Below, one piece after another: positions 1 to 5,759 of a stretch of 5,993 nucleotides of DNA. This DNA is from an uncultured cyanobacterium (GTDB lineage: Bacteria; Cyanobacteriota; Vampirovibrionia; Gastranaerophilales; Gastranaerophilaceae): contig CAMTNN010000100.1 of NCBI GenBank assembly GCA_947073895.1, positions 1-5,993 of the forward strand, in the 5' to 3' direction. The position numbers and the translations under genes are program-made. The notes under the pieces were generated by a model. That model was given only the letters and a program-made list of their open reading frames with translations. It had not been told where the DNA came from and ran no database searches. Position 1 is the stretch's first letter. Each line of letters begins with the position of its first letter.

Positions 1-1049
1 ATAGAAACTGTGAAGATATTGTTTTGAATCTTGATAAGCAAAAAACTCTTATTATCGGGAAGAATGCTCAAGGTAAAACAAATATCCTGGAAAGTATTTA
101 TATGCTTTCGGACTTAAAAAGTCCTCGGACTTCTATAATGACGGATATGATTAAGTTTAACAGCGGTAGTTTTGAACTTAATGCAAAACTGATTAAAAAT
201 GATACTGATATTGAGCTCGATGTCTCATATAATTCTGAGAAAAAACGAGAACTTAAGATTAATAAAGTCAAAACTACTCCTAAAAATTTCAAAACGGTTT
301 TAAAGACTGTATTGTTTTCAACAAAGGATTTACTTTTGTTAAGAGGCACTCCTCAAGATAGAAGAGATTGGCTTGATAGAGCTATTTCTCAAATTTACCC
401 TGCTTATGACGAAAGATTGTCTAAATACGAGAAAATAAGAGTGCAGAAAAATAATCTTTTGAAAAACGAAGTTGTTGATGAAACTCTGCTTGATATATAT
501 AACGAACAATTAGTTATAACAGGAGCAAATATTATCTTTTTGCGTAAGAAATTTCTTAAAGAGATAGAAAAAATTGCTGCGGATAAACATAAATTAATAA
601 GTGATACAGAGGTATTTACACTTTCTTATACTTGTCCTGTTAATGAAATAGAAGAGATTTCTAATTATCTAAAGAAAGAGTTACAAGAACGTAGAAGCGA
701 AGAATTAGCTCGTAGACAATCTTGTGTGGGGCCACACCGCGATGATATTGAATTAAAAATCAATGGAATGGATGCTGTTAAGTTTGCATCTCAAGGTCAG
801 CAGAGAACTGTTGTTTTGTCATTAAAACTTGGAGAGCTTGCGATTATAAAAGAAAAAACAGGCTATTCTCCGATCTTACTACTGGATGATGTGCTTGCGG
901 AACTTGACGAAACACGTCAGAACTATCTTTTAAAATCTATTGAAAATGATACTCAAACTATTATTACCTCTGTTGATACACTTCTGTTTGAGGAAGAATT
1001 CTTAAAAGATGTTCGAATTTATTCTATTCAAAGCGGACGACTTATATAA
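1..1049 (+). CDS. recF: RecF, DNA replication/repair ATPase (5' end cut off by window edge)
   Basis: RecF is a cytosolic SMC/ABC-like ATPase that binds gapped DNA with RecO and RecR and helps load RecA during recombinational repair. The frame is open from base 3 through the TAA at 1047-1049. Residues before the first possible internal TTG start (base 24) read RNCEDIV, which matches the family's N-terminal RN-[YC]-E-[DE] region, so the true start lies upstream and only about ten residues are missing; the TTG is not the start. Counting R at base 3 as residue 1, the Walker A loop GKNAQGKT is at 19-26 (bases 57-80), the RecF motif RGTPQDRRDWLDR at about 114-126, CVGPHRDD at about 241-248, the ABC signature SQGQQR at 263-268 (bases 789-806), and Walker B ILLLDD with D-loop AELD at about 291-302. 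About 348 residues are visible, close to the usual 350-370. The WLD and LAELD...RQN stretches resemble cyanobacterial RecF. The 3' end overlaps the convergent MEMO-AMMECR1 gene by 22 bp. Its promoter lies outside the window. Confidence 0.97.
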   Translation, partial: RNCEDIVLNLDKQKTLIIGKNAQGKTNILESIYMLSDLKSPRTSIMTDMIKFNSGSFELNAKLIKNDTDIELDVSYNSEKKRELKINKVKTTPKNFKTVLKTVLFSTKDLLLLRGTPQDRRDWLDRAISQIYPAYDERLSKYEKIRVQKNNLLKNEVVDETLLDIYNEQLVITGANIIFLRKKFLKEIEKIAADKHKLISDTEVFTLSYTCPVNEIEEISNYLKKELQERRSEELARRQSCVGPHRDDIELKINGMDAVKFASQGQQRTVVLSLKLGELAIIKEKTGYSPILLLDDVLAELDETRQNYLLKSIENDTQTIITSVDTLLFEEEFLKDVRIYSIQSGRLI

Positions 1050-2392
1050 GTTGCATCGAATTTGTAGGCTTCCAATGTTCTTGAAAAATAGTTAGCGCTA
1101 AGTCCGGCTTTTTCTTTTAGTGAGTTTAAGAAAATTTCTCTTTCAGGCAGTTGTTCCCATACAATTGGAAGATAAACAGCCCTTTTATCTCGCTCTGCGA
1201 TGATTATTCCATGCGGGTAAATTTTTGATAATAAGTCTCTTTCATCTCTGAAATTTATTCTTTCAATTGAAGAAAGTATAGAAATTGATATTTCAATCTT
1301 TTCTAATTCTTCGCTTGTAAGCGGTTCAAATCTCGGGTCTTGAAACGCGGCATTCCTTGCATTATCAATAATATCAAGTATGAGCGGTTTAGTTGGGTAA
1401 ACAGAACCGATACAACCTCTTAATTGACCGTTTAGTTTAAGCGTAACAAAAGATGCACCGTATTGGGTCAGAACAGGCGGAATATCGTGCGGAATGAAAT
1501 CTTCCTGACTGATTGCTGATTTTGCAATATCTAAAACATAGTTAGAATAGTTCTTTTCTATGATTTCATCTCTGTTTTCAGTTGATAAATACCACGAACC
1601 GTACCCGACAACTCTGTCTGTTTCTCCGCTTATGTCTCCTGAGTTGTACATCATAATTCTGATTAGTGAACAATCATTGTTATTTGCAAAATCAACAAGT
1701 CCTTTTATTCCGGTAAGCCCGCAAGCCTGTGGTTGTTGAAAGAAATCAAGCTTTCCTGTCTCTATTATTGTTGCAGTGTAAGTATCAATCTGTCTGCATT
1801 CTTGTTTTGGATAAAAGTGGCTTAAGTCTGAGGAGATTACGAAAGATGAATTTTCCCAATAAGCTGAAATTAAATCAGAAATCAATTTGTAATTGCAGTT
1901 ACCTACGAGAACCGGAATAATTCGGAATTTTCTTCCGATTTTTTTTATTTCTTTTACAAAATCTATTGCGCTTTGAATATGCGGATTAAACAGTGTTTGC
2001 AAAAATGGAAGCTGAACTTCTATTGAATGCTCGTTGTCAAACACTTCATTTGAAATCATACAAGGAAACTTTTCTGCGATATCTTTAATCAATCTGTTAT
2101 TAACTTCAACACTTCCTAATGGCGTATCAAAATAAGTATATTCAGGCAGTGCAATATTATTAAAGCTTTCGTGATGAGAAGGCGCAATAATAAAAATATT
2201 TTCATTAAATTCAAGATGTTGAAATCCCGCCATTGCAGCATGCCCTGAGTAGTATACTCCGGCGTGCGGAACGATTACTGCCTTGCTCTTGCTTGAAAGT
2301 TTCAAATCTTGCTTGTAAGATTCTAATAAATTTGTTAATTCTTCTGCTTTTTCGGGATAAAAACTCCCTGCAAATACAGGTTTTTTATTCAT
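1028..2392 (-). CDS. MEMO1-AMMECR1 fusion protein (AmmeMemoRadiSam system proteins B and A in one chain)
   Basis: This 454-residue protein joins two families. Residues about 1-270 are a MEMO1 domain, which has the fold of LigB-type extradiol dioxygenases. The family's metal-site motifs are present: PHAGVYYSG with H43, APSHH with H73/H74, EHSIEVQLPF at 121-130, SSDLSHFYP with D189 and H192, and C224 in QACG. Residues about 283-454 are an AMMECR1 domain with its hallmark LRGCIG at 324-329 (bases 1406-1423) and a DPRF motif at 352-355. Bacteria often encode these domains, fused or separate, together with a radical SAM enzyme (the AmmeMemoRadiSam trio); the reaction is not established. There is no signal peptide, so it is probably cytosolic. 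The ATG at 2392 is supported by GAAGAGG seven bases upstream and by immediate alignment with the MEMO N-terminus (VFAGSFYP). It is the last gene of the minus-strand cluster, 36 nt after the TPR gene, and it ends inside recF. Family assignment is firm; biochemical function is unknown. Confidence 0.95.
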   Translation of the reverse strand: MNKKPVFAGSFYPEKAEELTNLLESYKQDLKLSSKSKAVIVPHAGVYYSGHAAMAGFQHLEFNENIFIIAPSHHESFNNIALPEYTYFDTPLGSVEVNNRLIKDIAEKFPCMISNEVFDNEHSIEVQLPFLQTLFNPHIQSAIDFVKEIKKIGRKFRIIPVLVGNCNYKLISDLISAYWENSSFVISSDLSHFYPKQECRQIDTYTATIIETGKLDFFQQPQACGLTGIKGLVDFANNNDCSLIRIMMYNSGDISGETDRVVGYGSWYLSTENRDEIIEKNYSNYVLDIAKSAISQEDFIPHDIPPVLTQYGASFVTLKLNGQLRGCIGSVYPTKPLILDIIDNARNAAFQDPRFEPLTSEELEKIEISISILSSIERINFRDERDLLSKIYPHGIIIAERDKRAVYLPIVWEQLPEREIFLNSLKEKAGLSANYFSRTLEAYKFDATYISRPL

Positions 2393-2399
2393 TTCTAAA

Positions 2400-2406
2400 C
2401 CTCTTC
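2400..2406 (-). promoter_or_regulatory. Ribosome binding site of the MEMO-AMMECR1 gene
   Basis: On the minus strand GAAGAGG lies seven bases before the ATG at 2392. It is a good Shine-Dalgarno match and fixes the start. The 36-nt gap that holds it is otherwise AT-rich. A TATAAT hexamer lies at 2428-2433, across the stop codon of the upstream gene, but I see no convincing -35 element, so an internal promoter here is unproven. Confidence 0.75.
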
Positions 2407-2428
2407 AATAATAATATTAGCATAAGAA

Positions 2429-2986
2429 TTATAAATTTTCTTTAACAACTTTTGCGATATATTGCCTTAGAGCAGATGTAATAATTAAATCAGGCTCTTC
2501 CATTGTAAGTTCATCCAGAGTGTTTACTCCGAGTCTGTATTGTCCGTTTTCAATATATAACAGTCCTAATTTTATTCGGTCGTAGATATCATTGGAACCT
2601 TGGAATTCCTTTATCTTTGATTCTATAATATTTTGCTCTTTATAACATTTTATAAGATTCATGTAATATTTAAGATTCAGACCATAGAGCTTAATTGCGT
2701 CTTCAAAACAAGTTTGTGCCTGATCAGGATACCCGATAAACAGATATGTTTCGCCTAAGTTGTTTTGAAATATTGCGGTTGCTTGAGTTGAAGGGCTAAG
2801 AGATATGGCAATTTTAAACTCCTGAATTGCAGCATAATAAACTCTGTCTTTTAAGTAATTCAGACCGACATTGTTATGAAAATAAGCATCTCTTTCAGCT
2901 TCTATTGTGTATTTATGAGGCTTTCTGTAGCCTGAACAACAAACCGTAATACATAATAATAAAACAATAAAAACTTTTTTTATCAT
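2429..2986 (-). CDS. Small TPR-repeat protein, probable lipoprotein
   Basis: This is a 185-residue protein of unassigned specific function. The N-terminus (MIKK, then hydrophobic residues 5-15, then CCSG at 16-19) looks like a lipoprotein signal peptide. The lipobox is not canonical: the residue before C16 is Val and that before C17 is Cys, where small residues are usual, so lipidation is likely rather than certain. The mature part is built of tetratricopeptide-like helical pairs: about 34-66 (NNVGLNYLKDRVYYAAIQEF), about 72-104 (NNLGETYLFIGYPDQAQTCF), a degenerate unit at about 107-127, and one at about 136-167 (GLLYIENGQY). TPRs usually form protein-binding scaffolds, so an envelope adaptor or assembly role is the reasonable guess. 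Its ATG shares the sequence ATGA with the stop of the MBL-fold hydrolase gene (4-nt overlap), and no strong ribosome binding site precedes it. That implies translational coupling to the hydrolase. Confidence 0.85.
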   Translation of the reverse strand: MIKKVFIVLLLCITVCCSGYRKPHKYTIEAERDAYFHNNVGLNYLKDRVYYAAIQEFKIAISLSPSTQATAIFQNNLGETYLFIGYPDQAQTCFEDAIKLYGLNLKYYMNLIKCYKEQNIIESKIKEFQGSNDIYDRIKLGLLYIENGQYRLGVNTLDELTMEEPDLIITSALRQYIAKVVKENL

Positions 2987-3924
2987 AAAAGTGAGATTTC
3001 CAAACCTTCTTTTGCCATAATTGCATTTTCTTCTGCGTATTCTTCTGCTAACAAATCTAATTTTTCATCGTTGTATCCCGGATCGTAGTGGAAAAATACG
3101 ATTTCTTTAGCTCCGACTTGATTTTTGCAATCAACTGCCATTTCAAAGGTTGAGTGCCCAAAACCTTGTTTTGGTACGTAGATGCTCAAATAATCTTCTG
3201 TTGAATACTGTGCATCGTGGATAATTAAATCACAGCCTTTTGCAAATTTAACAAGCTTTTTATCACCGCCGGGATAACTTTCTTTATCCGTTGCATATAC
3301 TAAGGATTTACCTTTGTATTTGATTTTATAAACAAAAACCCCGTTTTGCGGATGTGCATAAGACTTGTAGCAGGTAATTACAACATCTTCATCGTTGTAA
3401 TCATCATCTTTTAAGTCATTTACGCGGATAACGCGCGGTAAATCTTCGCCTTTTTTGAAAATAATATAATTTGTTTCATTCAAATCCATTATCTTCAAGT
3501 CAGCTGCGATATCTCCTAAATCAAGCGGAAATGATTTTGTGAAAAGAAGTTTTGCAAGCTCAGACTCTAAAGTTTCGTTATAATTCACTCCGCCTAAAAG
3601 AGCCATTCTTGTTGAAGCTAAATGTGATGGTCTAAAGAACGGAAATCCTTGAATATGGTCAAGGTGGATATGGCTTAATAAAATTGAACAGCGAACAGGT
3701 GTTCTATCGGTTATAGTTGTTCCTGATTCAATATATTTTTGCATAAGTTCGTTTCCAAGGCTGATAAGACCTGTTCCTGCATCCAGAATTATTAAATGTC
3801 CGCCGACATTAACCTCTACACATGCAGTGTTTCCGCCGTATTTAAGGAAATCTCCGTCAGCAACCGGATAACTACCTCTAACACCTCTAAACTTAATTCT
3901 AAATTCGTCTTTAAGCTCTTCCAT
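2983..3924 (-). CDS. Metallo-beta-lactamase-fold hydrolase, PhnP / class II cyclic-nucleotide phosphodiesterase-like
   Basis: This 313-residue protein is a cytosolic (no signal peptide) two-metal hydrolase of the metallo-beta-lactamase superfamily, in the group often annotated as PhnP-like or 3',5'-cyclic-nucleotide phosphodiesterase (COG1235 type). Visible motifs in order are FRGVRGSYP at 12-20, GGNTACVEV at 30-38, DAGTG at 48-52, the metal-binding SHIHLDHIQGFPFF with H85, H87, D89 and H90, a third ligand candidate H191 in AHPQNG, the bridging D213 in YATD, HDAQYS at 236-241, FGHSTF with H257, and FFHYDP with H279. The complete ligand set predicts an active phosphodiesterase; the substrate (cyclic nucleotide, cyclic phosphate or nucleic acid) cannot be read from sequence. 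A strongly acidic stretch (about 169-181, DDDYNDED) lies between the two metal-motif regions. The gene starts 3 nt after the metallophosphoesterase gene, with AAGGA seven bases before the ATG, and overlaps the TPR gene by 4 nt, so all three are almost certainly co-transcribed. Confidence 0.92.
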   Translation of the reverse strand: MEELKDEFRIKFRGVRGSYPVADGDFLKYGGNTACVEVNVGGHLIILDAGTGLISLGNELMQKYIESGTTITDRTPVRCSILLSHIHLDHIQGFPFFRPSHLASTRMALLGGVNYNETLESELAKLLFTKSFPLDLGDIAADLKIMDLNETNYIIFKKGEDLPRVIRVNDLKDDDYNDEDVVITCYKSYAHPQNGVFVYKIKYKGKSLVYATDKESYPGGDKKLVKFAKGCDLIIHDAQYSTEDYLSIYVPKQGFGHSTFEMAVDCKNQVGAKEIVFFHYDPGYNDEKLDLLAEEYAEENAIMAKEGLEISLL

Positions 3925-3927
3925 TTT

Positions 3928-4914
3928 CTATTCCTTATTCTTTTTTATTTCAAAAGTTGTGTTTCTGTCTTTTTCATCACCATAAAGCGATTCTGTTCCA
4001 AGAAGTCTTAATTTGGAACGTTTTTGGATATCTTTTAAGTTTGTTTCTTTTAAAAATATATCTACAATAACCTTGTCTTTGTTTGAGTTCACGTTTATTA
4101 CCCTGAATGAGTTTGGATAAGTAACAAGAGAAGGGGTTGAAATATATACAATATTATTATCCTGACGTGCTCTTGTACAGTGATAATGTCCTTGAAGAAC
4201 AATAATCGGATTAGAGTATTTTCTTAATAAGCTTTTTATTTCAAATTCGTTATTCATTTTGTGGTTAGGGCTTGAAAACGGCTCATGAATCGGCACATGG
4301 GTGCAAAGAATTATAATATCTTTTTTATGATTATCTAACTCTTGTTCAAGCCATTTCATTTGCTCTTCAGAAATTTCACCGTTGCAGGTAAGTTTGTAAT
4401 CAATAATTGAATCTAAACAAATTACGCGGTACCCTTTTTTAGGGGTAAATGCGTAATAAATATTATCGAACTTCATATTTTTGTTATTTTCACGTAAAAT
4501 TTCTACAAACCTTTTTTTAGTCAAAGGCCCGTCAATTGCAATATCATGATTTCCGTCTATTGCATACCAGGGAGTGTTCAAAAGAGAAACATGTGATAGA
4601 AATTCTTTTAACTGATTTTCTTTTGGTTTATTAACTAAATCTCCTGTAAACATTACAAAATCGTAAGGTGCAGATGTGTTAATTTGAAAAATTACGTCAT
4701 CTAATAGTTCAGGTGATTTTTTTAACATTTTATAAGAAGTGTTTTCTTCGTTTGTTGTAAAATGAGCGTCACTAACCTGAGCAATTCTTAAATTATTATT
4801 CGCAGCTGTACAAACTTGCGAACCGATGGCACAAGCGACAATTATTGTCAGCACAAAATTCGTAAGTTTCTGAAAAAACGTTTCTCTCTTCTCTTTTTTA
4901 TAAGGCTTGCTCAT
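3928..4914 (-). CDS. Exported or membrane-anchored calcineurin-like metallophosphoesterase (CpdA/Icc type)
   Basis: This 328-residue protein has the full motif set of the calcineurin-like phosphoesterase family: DAH (D49, H51), GDLVNKP (D92), GNHD (N122, H123), THVPIH (H206) and GHYH (H243, H245). These residues bind two metals and predict hydrolysis of phosphomonoesters or phosphodiesters. The order and spacing resemble class III cAMP phosphodiesterases (CpdA/Icc), but the substrate is not determined. Before the domain there is a basic stretch (1-19, rich in Lys) and a hydrophobic segment (about 20-33, FVLTIIVACAIG) ending near VCTAANN. This is a signal peptide with possible cleavage around A37-A38, or a signal anchor, so the catalytic domain is predicted to be outside the cytoplasm. 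That argues against a simple role in cytosolic cAMP turnover. The C-terminal tail (about 290-328) is charged and Lys-rich. The ATG is 10 nt after the DUF4013 gene; no good ribosome binding site is seen, so translation may depend on the upstream gene. Confidence 0.92.
   Translation of the reverse strand: MSKPYKKEKRETFFQKLTNFVLTIIVACAIGSQVCTAANNNLRIAQVSDAHFTTNEENTSYKMLKKSPELLDDVIFQINTSAPYDFVMFTGDLVNKPKENQLKEFLSHVSLLNTPWYAIDGNHDIAIDGPLTKKRFVEILRENNKNMKFDNIYYAFTPKKGYRVICLDSIIDYKLTCNGEISEEQMKWLEQELDNHKKDIIILCTHVPIHEPFSSPNHKMNNEFEIKSLLRKYSNPIIVLQGHYHCTRARQDNNIVYISTPSLVTYPNSFRVINVNSNKDKVIVDIFLKETNLKDIQKRSKLRLLGTESLYGDEKDRNTTFEIKKNKE
3932..3936 (-). promoter_or_regulatory. Ribosome binding site of the MBL-fold hydrolase gene
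   Basis: AAGGA on the minus strand lies seven bases before the ATG at 3924. It sits inside the last codons of the upstream metallophosphoesterase gene, so the two genes are tightly packed and probably share one message. Confidence 0.7.
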
Positions 4915-4924
4915 TTCTTATATA

Positions 4925-5677
4925 CTACTCTGTTTTAAACCATTTTGCAAGAATATAACTGAATACAAATACTGTATATGAAGCAAGTATCGCTGTTAAT
5001 AATGTAATAATAGCAGATAATCCAATAGAATTAATATTTATTAAATGGCATACACTAACTATAATTCCTGAGAGAACAGTCATAGCGATTGTTATTCCAA
5101 GGGCAAGCATATATTTAGAAGTATTTTCTGCAATAATTTTTGTTGCTTCCTTAAATTTAAAGAATGATAACCAGCTGTCTGTGTTCGCAAAAATTGTTGT
5201 AAGAGCAATTGCATAAATAAAAACTGCTAACATGAAAATTATTGTAACTACAATTGCTAATATAAAAAATATCATTGCAATTATTTTTGATGCAATGGCT
5301 AACATTGCGCCGATAACACAGGCAAAAATTAAAACTCCACCTCCTAAGATGCAAAGTAGCCATAATGAAATATTGAATTTAAAACCTTGCTTGAAATTAT
5401 TAATAAAGTTGAAATAAGGAAGTACCAAATTAGCTTGTTGCTCTTTTAGAGCTCTTATACAAGAAATATAATATCCTTGTGGAATAAACATTATAACAGT
5501 ACCTAAAAGAAGGAAGGCATAATATTCAATATTAAATGATTTTGCTTGGGTAGGTATAAGTGTATTCGTTGCATATTGAATAGCAAATTGCCCGATAAAT
5601 GTTATTAAAAAATATACAAAAGCTTTCTGTAAAAACTTGTTATCCTTAAACATGTATGTAAATGCTTCTTTTATCAT
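4925..5677 (-). CDS. Polytopic membrane protein, DUF4013-like
   Basis: This is a 250-residue integral membrane protein of unknown function. It resembles the DUF4013 family: a short amphipathic N-terminus (MIKEAFTYMFKDNKFLQK), then a GYY motif (68-70) after the second hydrophobic helix, a cytosolic-looking loop ending in NLVLPYF, and a FKQGFK segment (95-100). I count about six hydrophobic segments, near 19-37, 52-68, 104-128, 131-160, 189-212 and 217-242, followed by a short charged tail KWFKTE. No catalytic motif is visible, so transport, envelope homeostasis or scaffolding cannot be told apart. I chose the ATG at 5677 because GAAGGGAG stands seven bases before it; the frame opens further up to a TTG at 5698, but that would put the ribosome binding site inside the gene. 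It is the first gene after the valS terminator and lies 10 nt before the metallophosphoesterase gene. Confidence 0.85.
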   Translation of the reverse strand: MIKEAFTYMFKDNKFLQKAFVYFLITFIGQFAIQYATNTLIPTQAKSFNIEYYAFLLLGTVIMFIPQGYYISCIRALKEQQANLVLPYFNFINNFKQGFKFNISLWLLCILGGGVLIFACVIGAMLAIASKIIAMIFFILAIVVTIIFMLAVFIYAIALTTIFANTDSWLSFFKFKEATKIIAENTSKYMLALGITIAMTVLSGIIVSVCHLININSIGLSAIITLLTAILASYTVFVFSYILAKWFKTE

Positions 5678-5684
5678 ATAAATA

Positions 5685-5692
5685 CTCCCTTC
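5685..5692 (-). promoter_or_regulatory. Strong ribosome binding site that decides the DUF4013-like start
   Basis: GAAGGGAG on the minus strand lies seven bases before the ATG at 5677. It is the strongest Shine-Dalgarno match in the window and rules in favour of this ATG over the in-frame TTG at 5698. It begins only a few bases after the T-rich tail of the valS terminator. Confidence 0.8.
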
Positions 5693-5696
5693 TTTC

Positions 5697-5731
5697 AAAT
5701 AAATGCGTTGGGTTTTTATAAACCCAACGCA
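5697..5731 (-). terminator. Rho-independent terminator after valS
   Basis: A perfect 12-bp inverted repeat (arms 5720-5731 and 5704-5715, TGCGTTGGGTTT on the minus strand) closes a 4-nt loop at 5716-5719. On the minus strand the stem is followed directly by TTTATTT (5703-5697). It starts 7 nt after the valS stop codon, which is the expected place for an intrinsic terminator. The T-tract is interrupted by one A, so some read-through into the DUF4013-like gene is possible. On the plus strand no gene reads into it. Confidence 0.8.
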
Positions 5732-5759
5732 ATATTAATTATTTTAATGACTCAATCAA
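5732..5759 (-). promoter_or_regulatory. Possible sigma70-type promoter for the five-gene cluster
   Basis: On the minus strand TTGATT (5759-5754) and TAATAT (5737-5732) are separated by 16 bp. Both are near the -35 and -10 consensus. It overlaps the end of valS and would start transcription near 5725, within the first arm of the terminator stem. There is no other space for a promoter between the terminator and the DUF4013-like gene. In AT-rich DNA such matches occur by chance, so this is tentative. Confidence 0.3.

Noticed and set aside
24..26. TTG as the start of recF
   Set aside because: The frame is open upstream to the window edge and encodes RNCEDIV, which matches the conserved N-terminal region of RecF. 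The real start is outside the window.
57..80. RecF Walker A reads GKNAQGKT rather than the more familiar GxNGQGKT
   Set aside because: It still satisfies the P-loop consensus, and Ala at this position is common in RecF proteins, so it is not a defect.
1092..1101. Palindrome TTAGCGCTAA followed by a T-rich stretch downstream of recF, possibly a terminator
   Set aside because: It has no loop, the T-run lies about 10 nt further on, and it is inside the coding sequence of the MEMO-AMMECR1 gene. The stem would be too weak for an intrinsic terminator.
1729..1920. Open frame on the plus strand inside the MEMO-AMMECR1 gene
   Set aside because: It is antisense to a well-supported conserved coding region, has no ribosome binding site, and resembles no protein I recognise.
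2428..2433. Exact TATAAT on the minus strand before the MEMO-AMMECR1 gene
   Set aside because: It spans the TTA-TAA end of the TPR gene in AT-rich DNA, and no -35-like hexamer lies at 16-18 bp. It is better explained as chance, though a weak internal promoter cannot be excluded.
5678..5698. Upstream TTG (5698) start of the DUF4013-like gene, adding seven residues
   Set aside because: It would place the strong GAAGGGAG ribosome binding site inside the gene, and no site precedes the TTG at a proper distance.
5704..5731. The hairpin as a riboswitch or T-box leader for the membrane protein gene
   Set aside because: A single perfect stem with a 4-nt loop followed by T-rich sequence, directly after the valS stop, fits a plain terminator. 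There is no room for an aptamer or for T-box specifier elements.
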